A stretch of DNA of 64,000 bases from NCBI GenBank assembly GCA_963798455.1, contig CAWCTD010000003.1:434001-498000 (forward strand). Reading direction: 5' to 3'. The DNA comes from CAWCTD01 sp963798455. Lineage in GTDB: Bacteria; Acidobacteriota; Terriglobia; Bryobacterales; Bryobacteraceae. The notes under the pieces are model-generated. The model did not search any database. It was not told where the DNA came from and worked only from the letters and a program-made list of their open reading frames with translations. Positions 26,908 to 35,260 of the stretch are shown one piece after another (position 1 is the stretch's first letter; each line of letters starts with the position of its first letter). A program made the position numbers and the translations under genes.

Positions 26908-27924
26908 GTGTTCCTGGAAGAGAAGCCCATGGAAAGCTACCTTCAAGCGAATCTTCGCACCCAGCTCGTCGACCGGCGCCAGCGGCTCACTGCGGCAGGC
27001 GGGACCTTCGCTGACACCGGACAGATTGTCACCCTGCTAAAGCAGGTGGATGCCGCCCTGGAGCGCATGGACCAGGGCGCCTTTGGCATGTGCGAGGAGT
27101 GTCACGAATCCATAGAGACGGATCGGCTGCTGGCCAATCCGCTGTTGCGCTTCTGCATCGATCACCTGGATCGGGCCCAACGCGATGCGTTGCAGCAGGA
27201 TCTGGATCTTGCCTCGCAGATACAGACGGGGCTTCTGCCCAGCAGAGAGTTCCAGTCCGCCCACTGGGAAGCCTGCTACCACTACGAACCGGCTGGCGCT
27301 GTCAGCGGCGACTACTGCGAACTGCTGGCGCCGTGCGGGGACTCGGAAGGGCTCTTCTTCTCGGTAGGCGACGTCTCGGGGAAGGGGATTGCGGCTTCCC
27401 TGCTGATGGCGCACCTCCACGCGATCTTCCGCAGCCTGGTGTCGGTCGACCTGCCCTTGAAGCAGATCGTCGACCGGGCCAACCGGATCTTCTGCGGAAG
27501 CACTACCGGCTCGGCCTTCGCCACCTTGGTTTGCGGAAGAGCGACTGAGGCCGGAGAAGTCGAGATCTGTAACGCGGGCCACTGCCCCCCTCTCGTCTTT
27601 CCGGATGGCGCAAGAACGCGCGTTGAAGCGACCGGTCTGCCCCTCGGCCTCTTCGCGTTCGGAGAGTACTCGGTTCACAAGATTCGACTGAGGCCGAACC
27701 AAGGCCTCCTGCTCTACACCGACGGTCTCACCGAGGCCAACAACGAAGCGGAGGAGGAATTTGGGGTCGATCGCCTTTCCAACTTCCTGGACCGCCATTC
27801 CGACCTCCCTGGCCCGGAGTTGGTCCGCGCCTGTCGGCGCACCCTCGCGGAGTTTACAGGCGCTGCCCCCACTGCGGACGACGTCACGATCATGGTCGTG
27901 CGCCGGCCGGCATTAGGAAGTTGA
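26908..27924 (+). CDS. PP2C/SpoIIE-type serine phosphatase with N-terminal DksA-like zinc finger
   Basis: A 338-aa protein. The GTG start at 26908 has AGGAG seven bases upstream; an ATG at 26929 is weaker. Residues about 5-100 resemble DksA/TraR: a helical hairpin (LLKQVDAALERMDQGAFG) and a finger, CEECHESIETDRLLANPLLR followed by FCIDHLD. The last ligand pair would be Cys and His, not Cys-Cys. Residues about 130-335 are an RsbU/SpoIIE phosphatase with GAVSGDYCELL, SVGDVSGKGIAASLLMA, NAGHCPPLVF, LLYTDGLTEANN and ADDVTIMVV, which carry the metal-binding aspartates. The family dephosphorylates anti-sigma antagonists. No partner switch genes are adjacent. Confidence 0.87.
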   Translation: MFLEEKPMESYLQANLRTQLVDRRQRLTAAGGTFADTGQIVTLLKQVDAALERMDQGAFGMCEECHESIETDRLLANPLLRFCIDHLDRAQRDALQQDLDLASQIQTGLLPSREFQSAHWEACYHYEPAGAVSGDYCELLAPCGDSEGLFFSVGDVSGKGIAASLLMAHLHAIFRSLVSVDLPLKQIVDRANRIFCGSTTGSAFATLVCGRATEAGEVEICNAGHCPPLVFPDGARTRVEATGLPLGLFAFGEYSVHKIRLRPNQGLLLYTDGLTEANNEAEEEFGVDRLSNFLDRHSDLPGPELVRACRRTLAEFTGAAPTADDVTIMVVRRPALGS

Positions 27925-27941
27925 TCGGGTCAATTTTATAG

Positions 27942-27970
27942 TTGACGTTCGTTTTGATCATTCGTATAAT
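27942..27970 (+). promoter_or_regulatory. Consensus-like promoter of the CecR/Ybh-type operon
   Basis: TTGACG (27942-27947) and a perfect TATAAT (27965-27970) are 17 bp apart. Transcription should start near 27976-27978, only 5-7 bases before the ATG at 27983, so the first gene's message would be leaderless or almost so. Confidence 0.75.
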
Positions 27971-27980
27971 TGAAATGATC
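27956..27980. promoter_or_regulatory. Inverted-repeat operator overlapping the -10 box, probably autoregulatory
   Basis: GATCATT (27956-27962) and AATGATC (27974-27980) are perfect inverted arms separated by 11 bp that contain the -10 hexamer. A TetR-family dimer bound here would block the promoter of its own operon. The match to the downstream regulator is inferred from position. Confidence 0.6.
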
Positions 27981-27982
27981 GT

Positions 27983-28660
27983 ATGATTGAATCGAACGTT
28001 TCACTTGTGGATTCCGTAAAACACCCCACGAAGGAGCGCATCCTCGATGTCGCCGAGGCGCTCTTCGCCGAACACGGCTTTGAGGCCACTTCCCTGCGAA
28101 TGATCACGGCTCGTGCCGAAGTGAACCTGGCGGCGGTCAACTACCATTTCCACTCCAAGGACGATCTCATCCGGGCTGTTTTTGCCCGGCGCATCGGGCC
28201 CATCAACCAGAAACGCCTGGAGCTGCTCAGAGTGCAGGTGGAAAAGGCCGGAAATGCCCCTCCCCCGCTGGAGGGTGTCATTCGCGCTTTTGTGGAGCCC
28301 GTGGTCGTGTTGCGCAAGGATCGAGAGTACGCCAACGTCGGTCGGTTGTTTGGCCGGACCTACGTGGACCCTTCGGGAACCGCGCGCCACGCATTCTTCG
28401 AGCTGATGCGGGAGATCGGACGGCCCTTCACGGAAGCGTTCCGGAGGGCCTTGGGGGACATGCCTCAGGTTGAACTGCTATGGAGAATCCATTTTTCGGT
28501 GGGTGTACTGGCCCACACCCTGGCAGGCAGGGATCATCTGACGACCATATCGGGGGGGCTGTGCGACCCTTCAGACGCAGAGGGCATCATCGAACGCATG
28601 GTTGCCTTCATAGCCGCCGGAATGCGCGCCCCGATCCCGGCCAAGACAAACCGGAGCTGA
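27983..28660 (+). CDS. TetR/AcrR-family repressor, CecR-like
   Basis: A 225-aa regulator. The N-terminal helix-turn-helix spans about residues 15-62: TKERILDVAEALFAEHGFEA, then TSLRMITARAEVNLAAVNYH and FHSKDDLIRAVFARR. The C-terminal ligand domain fits the CecR group (Pfam type YbiH C-terminal), with MREIGRPFTEAFRRALGD and RIHFSVGVLAHTLAG. In E. coli CecR represses the ybhG-ybhFSR efflux operon, and exactly that gene order follows here. The start codon sits 12 bases after the -10 box, with no ribosome site, which implies leaderless translation. It is the first gene of a tight seven-gene operon. Confidence 0.85.
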   Translation: MIESNVSLVDSVKHPTKERILDVAEALFAEHGFEATSLRMITARAEVNLAAVNYHFHSKDDLIRAVFARRIGPINQKRLELLRVQVEKAGNAPPPLEGVIRAFVEPVVVLRKDREYANVGRLFGRTYVDPSGTARHAFFELMREIGRPFTEAFRRALGDMPQVELLWRIHFSVGVLAHTLAGRDHLTTISGGLCDPSDAEGIIERMVAFIAAGMRAPIPAKTNRS

Positions 28661-28664
28661 TGAC

Positions 28665-29990
28665 ATGATCAGGCCAATCTTCCTTTCGATTTTGCTTCCC
28701 GCCATTCTGGCGGCACAGGCCAGTGCTCCTCTGGAACTGAGTCTGAAGCAGGCCATCGACATGGCGCTCGCTCCAGACGGCGACACCCGGGTCCGGCTGG
28801 CTCAAGAGGCTGTCAAACAGGCCCAGACACGGGCGGCGCAGGCCCGAGCGGCCTTCTTGCCCAATCTGGACGCCTCGGTGTCCCAACAGAGCCAGACGCG
28901 AAACCTGGCGGCCTTTGGGATCAAGATCAACATACCGATTCCCGGCTTCACCTTCCCGGAGGTGGTGGGGCCTTTCGGCGTCTTCGACGCCAGAGCCAGC
29001 GCCACCCAGACCATCTTCGACTTCGGCGCCATCCGGCGATACCAGGCTTCAAGGACGAGCATCCAGGCCGCCGGTGACGAAAGCGAAGCGACAAAGGACC
29101 AGGTTGCCCGCCAGGTGGCCCTGCAATACTTGACAGCGCTTCGTGCCGTGGCTAGGGTGGAGTCAACAGAAGCTGACGTGAAGCTGGGGGAATCACTGCT
29201 TCAACTTGCCGTCAACCAGAAGGCGGCGGGCACCGGGACAGGCATCGAGGTGACCCGTGCCAAAGTTCAACTGGCCGATGCGCGGCAGCAGTTGCTGCTA
29301 GCGCAAAACGACTCGCGGCAGGCGCAACTGGAGCTGTTGCGGACGATGGGCCTGCCCTTAGAGACTCCCGTGCGTCTGACCGGCAGCCTAGATCTCAAGC
29401 TAGTGGAAGAGATCACCGCCGAAAAAGGGCTCGAAGTGGCGCTCCAGACGCGGGCCGACTGGAAGGCGCAGCAGAAGCGGGAAGCAGCCGCCCAGCTTAC
29501 CTACAGCGGCGTAAAACTGGAGCGGCTGCCCTCGGTTGCGGGCTTCGCCGACTACGGCGCCACCGGTACAGGTCTCAACAGCGCCGTTCCGACCAGGACC
29601 TACGGGGTGTCCATGCGCGTGCCGATTTTTGACGGCGGGCGCCGCGACGCGCGCCGCGGCGAGAGCCGCAGCCAGTACGAGCAGGAGCGCCTGCGCACGA
29701 CCGACTTGCGGCGGCAGATCGACCTCGATATACGGCTGGCCTTGGACGACCTGGCCTCCTCCCGGGACCAGGTGACCGTCGCCGCCGACGGACTGTCTCA
29801 GGCCGAGGCCGAAGTCGAGCAGGCGGAGCGGCGTTACAAAGCCGGCGTGGCCACGAGCGTCGAGCTCACCGACGCCCAGAGCAGGCTGGCGCGCGCGCGG
29901 GACAACCACATCGCGGCGCTGTTTCTGCTGAATCGGGCCCGGCTGGAGCTCTGGCAGGCCATGGGCACAACCCGGCAGATGGTTGATTAA
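28665..29990 (+). CDS. TolC-family outer membrane efflux protein
   Basis: A 441-aa outer-membrane channel. A short signal peptide (MIRPIFLSILLPAILAAQAS) is followed by two OEP repeats. The first begins LELSLKQAIDMALAPDGDTR, and the barrel/hairpin segment is FLPNLDASVSQQSQTRNLAA. The second begins LQTRADWKAQQKREAAAQLT and ends in the hallmark YKAGVATSVELTDAQSRLAR. It starts 4 bases after the repressor stop and is 14 bases ahead of the adaptor gene. E. coli ybhGFSR relies on the shared TolC, so a dedicated channel inside the operon is a difference. It would complete a trans-envelope ABC exporter. Confidence 0.88.
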   Translation: MIRPIFLSILLPAILAAQASAPLELSLKQAIDMALAPDGDTRVRLAQEAVKQAQTRAAQARAAFLPNLDASVSQQSQTRNLAAFGIKINIPIPGFTFPEVVGPFGVFDARASATQTIFDFGAIRRYQASRTSIQAAGDESEATKDQVARQVALQYLTALRAVARVESTEADVKLGESLLQLAVNQKAAGTGTGIEVTRAKVQLADARQQLLLAQNDSRQAQLELLRTMGLPLETPVRLTGSLDLKLVEEITAEKGLEVALQTRADWKAQQKREAAAQLTYSGVKLERLPSVAGFADYGATGTGLNSAVPTRTYGVSMRVPIFDGGRRDARRGESRSQYEQERLRTTDLRRQIDLDIRLALDDLASSRDQVTVAADGLSQAEAEVEQAERRYKAGVATSVELTDAQSRLARARDNHIAALFLLNRARLELWQAMGTTRQMVD

Positions 29991-30004
29991 GGAGCACGAG
30001 AATC

Positions 30005-31195
30005 ATGAAGAAGCGAATCATCCCGGTCATAGTGGTAGTGGTGCTGCTGGCGGCGGGCGGCGTGTACCTCGCCCGCCATTGGAATGGAAACCACGCGGAC
30101 ACGCTGGCTTTCTCCGGGAACCTCGAACTGACACAAGTCGACATCTCCTTCAAGACCGCCGGCAGAATGGTCGAACTGATGGTCAAGGAGGGCGACCCGG
30201 TTACCAAGGGCATGCTCATCGCCCGGCTCGACCGCCAGCAGTTGCTCGACCAGCGCGATGCCCAGCGGGCGGCGATCGTGTCCGCGCAGTCGCAACTGGC
30301 ACAGCTCATGACCTCCATCGACTACCAGCGGGAGACGGTGGAAGCGACCATCGCCGCCAGCAAGGCCGACCAGCAACATGCGGAAGCGGGCCTGCAAGAG
30401 TTGCTGGCCGGGTCGCGGCCCCAGGAAGTCCAGGAGGCGAGGGCCGCCACGGACGCTGCGCGCGCGGATGAGGCTCGCGCCGCCAACGACTGGCAGCGTG
30501 CACAGACGCTGTACAAGAACGACGACATTTCGACCGCGCAGTTCGACCAGTTTCACACTCAGTACGAGCGTTCCGGCGCCGCCCTGAAGCAGGTCCAGGA
30601 GCGGCTGGCGCTGGTAGTCGAGGGCCCCCGCAAGGAGACCATCGATGCCGCGCGGGCAGCGGCCGAGCGCGCCAAGGCTTCCGTACAGCTCGCCGAAGCC
30701 TCGCGCCTGGAACTGAAGCGGCGCGAGCAGGAAATCGAAGCGCGCCGTGCGGACATCGAGCGCGCCCGCGCGCAGTTGGCTGTGATCGAGTCGCAGTTGG
30801 GCGACACCGAGGTTTACTCCCCCATCGACGGTGTGGTCCTGGTGAAGTCGGCTGAGCCGGGGGAGACAGTCGCGGCGGGGGCCACGGTCGTAAGCTTGGG
30901 TGACATCGGCCACCCCTGGCTTCGCGGATACGTCAACGAAACACAACTGGGCCTGGTGAAGCTCGACCAGAAGGTCAAAGTCTCCACCGACTCCTTCCCG
31001 GGTAAGACCTACTGGGGCCGCGTCTCCTTCATCGCTTCGGAGGCCGAGTTTACGCCCAAACAGATCCAGACCCCCGAGGAACGGGTGAAGCTGGTCTACC
31101 GCATCAAAGTGGACCTCCCCAATCCGCAGAGTGAGTTGAAGCTGAACATGCCCGCGGATGCCGAAATCCTCCTCGATGGCGGGGAAATAAGGTGA
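30005..31195 (+). CDS. HlyD-family adaptor, YbhG-like
   Basis: A 396-aa membrane fusion protein anchored by one N-terminal helix (IIPVIVVVVLLAAGGVYLA). AAGGAG lies about ten bases before the ATG. The lipoyl first half (GRMVELMVKEGDPVTKGMLI) leads to a long Ala/Gln-rich coiled hairpin (about residues 75-255). The second half is DTEVYSPIDGVVLVKSAEPG, then the beta-barrel with WLRGYVNETQLGLVKLDQKV. The sequence RVSFIASEAEFTPKQIQT near residue 345 is typical of YbhG-type adaptors. It should bridge the ABC permeases and the TolC-like protein. The stop overlaps the next start (GTGA). Confidence 0.9.
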   Translation: MKKRIIPVIVVVVLLAAGGVYLARHWNGNHADTLAFSGNLELTQVDISFKTAGRMVELMVKEGDPVTKGMLIARLDRQQLLDQRDAQRAAIVSAQSQLAQLMTSIDYQRETVEATIAASKADQQHAEAGLQELLAGSRPQEVQEARAATDAARADEARAANDWQRAQTLYKNDDISTAQFDQFHTQYERSGAALKQVQERLALVVEGPRKETIDAARAAAERAKASVQLAEASRLELKRREQEIEARRADIERARAQLAVIESQLGDTEVYSPIDGVVLVKSAEPGETVAAGATVVSLGDIGHPWLRGYVNETQLGLVKLDQKVKVSTDSFPGKTYWGRVSFIASEAEFTPKQIQTPEERVKLVYRIKVDLPNPQSELKLNMPADAEILLDGGEIR

Positions 31196-32133
31196 CGGAG
31201 TCACCTATCATCCAGGCCAAGGACCTCACCCGGCGGTTCGGACCGCTGACGGCCGTCGATCACCTCAATCTCGAGGTGGCGCCGGGGGAGATCTTCGGCC
31301 TGGTCGGCCCCGACGGCGCGGGTAAAACCACCACCTTGCGGCTGCTGTGCGGCTTGGTGGACCCGACCGAAGGCCAGGCCGTAGTCACCGGCCATGACTC
31401 AAGCCGCGAGACCGGGAAGGTCAAGGACAACATCGGCTACATGGCCCAGCGGTTCGGCCTGTACTCGGACCTGAGCGTCGACGAGAACATGTACTTCTAC
31501 GCCGACCTGTTCGGCATCTCCCGCCGCGAACGCGAGGAGCTCCTGCCCCGGCTGCTGCACATGACGCGCATGGACCCTTTCCGGGCTCGCCTGGCGGGCC
31601 GCCTGTCGGGCGGCATGAAACAGAAGCTGGCGCTCATGTGTACGCTGCTTCACAAGCCGCGGATCTTGTTTCTGGACGAGCCGACCTGCGGGGTTGACCC
31701 CGTCTCCCGCCGTGACTTCTGGGAGATTCTCTACCAGCTTGTGCGCGAGGGCATGACCGTTTTTCTGACCACCGCCTACCTGGACGAGGCCGACCGCTGC
31801 AACCGCGTGGGGCTCATGCACCAGGGCCGCCTCATCCGCTGCGAGACTCCCGCCGCCTTCAAGACCGACATGGAGGAGGCGTGCTACAAGGTCCGCTGCC
31901 CAGACCAGCGGGCCGCGAAGGCGCACCTGGAGGGTTGCCAGGGCGTGGCCAGCGTCGAGCCTTTCGGCGCCGGCCTCCACCTGTTCCTGGTTCCGGGCCG
32001 TACCACGCCCGAGCGGCTGGCCGGCGAGCTGGAACGCCAGGGCCTCGGGCCGGCGGAATTCACCGAGGTCGTGCCGTCGCTCGAGGACGTATTCATCCTG
32101 CTGATCCGCAAGGCATCACGGGAGGCCTCATGA
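31192..32133 (+). CDS. ABC transporter ATPase, N-terminal half of a YbhF-like pair
   Basis: A 313-aa ABC-2-type ATPase starting at GTG in a 4-bp overlap. Walker A is GPDGAGKTT (Asp where most have Asn, as I recall for YbhF), the signature is LSGGMKQK, and Walker B is ILFLDEPTCGVDP. A C-terminal extension of about 85 residues (YKVRCPDQRAAKAHLEGCQG onward) follows the nucleotide-binding domain. In E. coli the two ATPase domains of this exporter are one polypeptide; here they are separate genes. The stop overlaps the next start by ATGA, so translation is coupled. Confidence 0.92.
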   Translation: MTESPIIQAKDLTRRFGPLTAVDHLNLEVAPGEIFGLVGPDGAGKTTTLRLLCGLVDPTEGQAVVTGHDSSRETGKVKDNIGYMAQRFGLYSDLSVDENMYFYADLFGISRREREELLPRLLHMTRMDPFRARLAGRLSGGMKQKLALMCTLLHKPRILFLDEPTCGVDPVSRRDFWEILYQLVREGMTVFLTTAYLDEADRCNRVGLMHQGRLIRCETPAAFKTDMEEACYKVRCPDQRAAKAHLEGCQGVASVEPFGAGLHLFLVPGRTTPERLAGELERQGLGPAEFTEVVPSLEDVFILLIRKASREAS

Positions 32134-32879
32134 CGCCCAACGGCTGGGCTGTCGAAGTCGAGAATCTGGTCAAGAAATTCGGCGATTTCGTGGCCGTCGA
32201 CCGCATCTCCTTCCGCGTGCGCCGGGGCGAGATCTTCGGCTTCCTGGGCCCCAACGGCGCCGGCAAGTCGACCGCCATCCGGATCCTCTGCGGGCTGCTG
32301 AGCCCGACCTCCGGGCTGGCCCGCGTGGGAGGATGCGACGTGTCGCGCGAGGCGGAGACCGTGCGGCAGAACATCGGGTACATGTCGCAGAAGTTCTCGC
32401 TTTACGACGATCTCACGGTGGAAGAGAACCTCGACTTCTTCGGCGGCGTCTACGGGGTGCCCGAGAGCCGGCGGCAGGAGCGCGAGGAGTTCGCGTTGCG
32501 AATGGCGGGCCTGCTCCATCGGCGCACGACCATGACGCGCCTGCTGGCGGGGGGCTGGAAGCAGCGGCTGGCGCTCGGCTGCGCCATCCTGCACGAGCCG
32601 CCGATTCTGTTCCTGGATGAGCCGACCTCGGGTGTGGATCCTATCGCCCGGCGCGAATTCTGGGACCTGATCTACCAACTCTCCGAGAAAGGCAACACGG
32701 TCTTCGTGACCACCCACTATATGGATGAAGCGGAGTACTGCCACCGCCTGGCCTTGATGTACAAGGGCAGGATCGTGGCCCTGGATACTCCGGAAGCCCT
32801 CAAACAGACCGCCGGCAAGGCCTCGATGGAGGAGGTGTTCGTGACCATGATCGAGGCCGAGGAGCGGAGCGCGGCATGA
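32130..32879 (+). CDS. ABC transporter ATPase, C-terminal half of a YbhF-like pair
   Basis: A 249-aa ATPase starting at the ATG in the ATGA overlap at 32130; the much longer upstream open frame is not coding. Walker A is GPNGAGKST, the signature is the variant LAGGWKQR (Ala and Trp at usual Ser and Gln/Met positions), Walker B is ILFLDEPTSGVDP, and the H-loop is in VFVTTHYMDEAEY. It lacks the C-terminal extension of its partner. The pair should form one heterodimeric motor for the two permeases that follow. The stop overlaps the first permease by ATGA. Confidence 0.92.
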   Translation: MTPNGWAVEVENLVKKFGDFVAVDRISFRVRRGEIFGFLGPNGAGKSTAIRILCGLLSPTSGLARVGGCDVSREAETVRQNIGYMSQKFSLYDDLTVEENLDFFGGVYGVPESRRQEREEFALRMAGLLHRRTTMTRLLAGGWKQRLALGCAILHEPPILFLDEPTSGVDPIARREFWDLIYQLSEKGNTVFVTTHYMDEAEYCHRLALMYKGRIVALDTPEALKQTAGKASMEEVFVTMIEAEERSAA

Positions 32880-34021
32880 GCGTGCGGCAGTCGCTTTCGC
32901 GGACGGCGGCCATGGCCCGGAAGGAGGGCCTGCACATCGTGCGCGACGCGCGAAGCCTGGTGATGGCGCTCGCCGTGCCCGTCCTGATGCTGGTCCTGTT
33001 CGGCTACGCCCTGACGCTCGACGTGGACCGCATTCAGACCCTCATCTACGACCAGGACAACAGCCCCCAGAGCCGGGAGTTGATCGCCCGCTTCGCCGGC
33101 TCCCGCTACTTCCAGGTGATTGGTTCGGTGGAGGACTACGGCTCCATCGAGAAGAGTATCAACCGTAACCGGTGCCTGCTGGCCGTGGTCATTCCCCGGG
33201 ACTACTCCCGCAACCTTCTGTCCTCGAGCGAGGCCGACGTGCAGTTGATCCTGGATGGGAGCGACTCCAACACGGCTTCCATCGCGCTGGGCTATGCCCA
33301 ATCTCTCTCGCAGGCGTACGCCTTCGAGCTTCGCTCCCAAGCGCTGCGCCGGAAGGGCGGGGGACGCCTGGACCCGCCGGTCGATCCGCAGTTGAGGGTC
33401 TGGTACAACAGCCAGCTCGAATCGCGCAACTACATCGTGCCGGGGCTGATCGCGGTGATCATGATGATCATCGCCGCCATGCTGACCTCGCTGACCATAG
33501 CCCGGGAATGGGAGAACGGGTCCATGGAGCAGCTTCTGTCGACCCCGGTGCGGGCGCACGAGATCGTGCTGGGCAAGATGGCGGCGTACTTTGTCCTGGG
33601 CCTTACGGATGCGCTGATCACCATCGGGGTCGGCGTGTTGCTCTTCAAGGTCCCGCTGCGCGGCAACCCGCTGCTGGTGCTGCTCACGAGCTGCATCTTT
33701 CTTGTGGGGGTGCTGTTCTGGGGGATCTTCCTCTCGGCCTCTACGCGGAATCAGTTGATGGCCTACCAACTGGGCATGCTCACGTCCTTCCTGCCCGCCT
33801 TCCTGCTTTCGGGCTTCGTGTTTGCGATCGAGAACATGCCGGTCGTGATCCAGGTGGTGAGCTACATCTTTCCGTCCCGGTACTTCATCACCATCCTGAA
33901 GGGGCTGTTTCTCAAGGGCGTGGGGATCCACGTGTTGTGGCTCGAAATCACGTTGCTGGTGGTATACGCCGTCCTCCTGTTCCTGGGAGCGACCCGAAAA
34001 CTCAAAAGGAAGATCGCGTGA
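32876..34021 (+). CDS. ABC-2-type permease, YbhS-like
   Basis: A 381-aa permease of the ABC-2 superfamily with one N-terminal helix (VMALAVPVLMLVLFGYALTL), a large periplasmic loop (about residues 45-180) and five C-terminal helices. The conserved IAREWENGSMEQLLSTPVRA motif marks the cytosolic coupling segment, and FLLSGFVFAIENMPVVIQVV ends the fifth helix region, as is usual in drug and polysaccharide ABC-2 exporters. Paired with the next gene it forms the membrane channel of the CecR/Ybh-type exporter. The stop overlaps the next gene's likely original start (GTGA at 34018). Confidence 0.9.
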   Translation: MSVRQSLSRTAAMARKEGLHIVRDARSLVMALAVPVLMLVLFGYALTLDVDRIQTLIYDQDNSPQSRELIARFAGSRYFQVIGSVEDYGSIEKSINRNRCLLAVVIPRDYSRNLLSSSEADVQLILDGSDSNTASIALGYAQSLSQAYAFELRSQALRRKGGGRLDPPVDPQLRVWYNSQLESRNYIVPGLIAVIMMIIAAMLTSLTIAREWENGSMEQLLSTPVRAHEIVLGKMAAYFVLGLTDALITIGVGVLLFKVPLRGNPLLVLLTSCIFLVGVLFWGIFLSASTRNQLMAYQLGMLTSFLPAFLLSGFVFAIENMPVVIQVVSYIFPSRYFITILKGLFLKGVGIHVLWLEITLLVVYAVLLFLGATRKLKRKIA

Positions 34022-34090
34022 CCGCCATGTGGAGAAGAATCCGCGAAATCCTGCGCAAGGAGTTCCGTCAGGTGCTGGCGCGAGCCCCGC

Positions 34091-35185
34091 ATGCGCGGCA
34101 TGTTGCTCGGGCCACCCATCATCCAACTGCTCGTTTTCGGCTACGCTGTGAACCTGGACGTGGACAACAGCAAGATCGCCTGGATGGACATGGACCGGAC
34201 CCCCGAGAGCCGGGAGCTGCTCGCCGGCTTCCAGGGCTCCCGGCAGTTCCGGGTGACCGCCACTCCGTCCAGCGACGCCGAGGTCCAGGACTTGATGGAC
34301 CACGGCCGCGTGCAGGCAGTCATCCGCGTTCTGCCGGGCTTCGGCTGCGACATCGAGCGGGGCGCGACGACCGCGGTACAGATCCTGGTGGATGGCACCA
34401 ACTCCAACACCGCCGGGATTGTAGCGAGCCAGGCCGGCGGAGTGGTGTCGGCTTACGCGGGCCGGGTCATGGCGGCCCAGATGACGCAGCGGCTGGTGGG
34501 CCGCACCCTCGCCGCCGGGGGGCCGGTGAACCTGGAGGTGCCGGTGCTTACCTTCCGCAGCCGCGTGTGGTTCAACCCGGACCTGCTCAGCCGCAACTAC
34601 TTCGTGCCGGGCGTGGTGGTCAACATCATCACCCTGGTGACGCTCATGCTGACCGCCATGGCCATCGTGCGCGAGAAGGAGATCGGCACCATGGAGCAGT
34701 TGATGGTGACGCCCATACGGCCGATCGAGCTCATTCTGGGCAAGACCCTGCCCTTCGCCATCATAGGCTTGCTGGATGTTCTGCTGGTCACGGGCGCGGC
34801 CCTGCTGGTCTTTCACATCCCTTTCCGCGGAAACGCGCTGGTGCTGCTGGTGTGCTCGGTGTTTTTCCTGCTGACCACGCTGGGCGTCGGGCTGTTCATC
34901 TCCACCATCTGCCAGACGCAGCAGCAGGCCATGATGTCCACGTTCTTTTTCTTCAACCCGGCCTTCATGCTGAGCGGCTTCACCTTCCCGATCCGCAACA
35001 TGCCGGTGGCGGTGCAGTATCTCACCTACCTGAACCCGGTGCGCTACTTCATCGAGATCGTGCGCGGCATCTTCCTGAAGGGTTCCGGCGTCTCGACGCT
35101 CTGGCCGCAAATGCTCGCCCTGTTCGTGTTCGGCGTGGTAATCCTCACCCTCAGCGTCCTCCGCTTCCACAAGAGGTTGGATTGA
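34091..35185 (+). CDS. ABC-2-type permease, YbhR-like, with a frameshifted N-terminus
   Basis: The uninterrupted frame gives 364 aa from the ATG at 34091 (MRGMLLGPPIIQLLVFGYAV) through the IVREKEIGTMEQLMVTPIRP coupling motif to the C-terminal helices. The true N-terminus appears to start at the GTG at 34018, overlapping the ybhS-like stop: MTAMWRRIREILRKEFRQVL. After that codon one extra G at 34077-34078 shifts the frame. Removing it restores REPRMRGML, the typical sequence of this family. So about 24 residues of cytoplasmic N-terminus are out of frame. Either the gene is damaged, it starts late at 34091, or the base is a sequencing error. Confidence 0.82.
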   Translation: MRGMLLGPPIIQLLVFGYAVNLDVDNSKIAWMDMDRTPESRELLAGFQGSRQFRVTATPSSDAEVQDLMDHGRVQAVIRVLPGFGCDIERGATTAVQILVDGTNSNTAGIVASQAGGVVSAYAGRVMAAQMTQRLVGRTLAAGGPVNLEVPVLTFRSRVWFNPDLLSRNYFVPGVVVNIITLVTLMLTAMAIVREKEIGTMEQLMVTPIRPIELILGKTLPFAIIGLLDVLLVTGAALLVFHIPFRGNALVLLVCSVFFLLTTLGVGLFISTICQTQQQAMMSTFFFFNPAFMLSGFTFPIRNMPVAVQYLTYLNPVRYFIEIVRGIFLKGSGVSTLWPQMLALFVFGVVILTLSVLRFHKRLD

Positions 35186-35210
35186 GGCCGTGCTCGCCGC
35201 CAAGCAGGAG

Positions 35211-35260
35211 TCCGCCTTGGGCGCAGGGGGTCGTCCGTTCGAATCTGCCCGCCCCGACCA
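35211..35260 (+). pseudogene. Degenerate 3' part of a tRNA-Pro gene
   Basis: CCTTGGGCGCAGGGGGTCG (35213-35231) equals the anticodon loop (UGG), 3' anticodon stem and variable loop of bacterial tRNA-Pro as I know it. GTTCGAATC follows at the T-loop position, and CGCCCCGACCA (35250-35260) is the tRNA-Pro acceptor end with CCA. The 5' half is absent: no CGGGGCG and no D-arm lie upstream. The T-stem (GTCCG/CTGCC) has two mismatches. It cannot be a functional tRNA. Such tails are often left where an element integrated. Confidence 0.5.

Noticed and set aside
32717..35203. Minus-strand frame of 828 codons across the permease genes
   Set aside because: Its product is a His/Gln/Asp-rich antisense sequence; the plus strand holds four coupled ABC genes with signature motifs.
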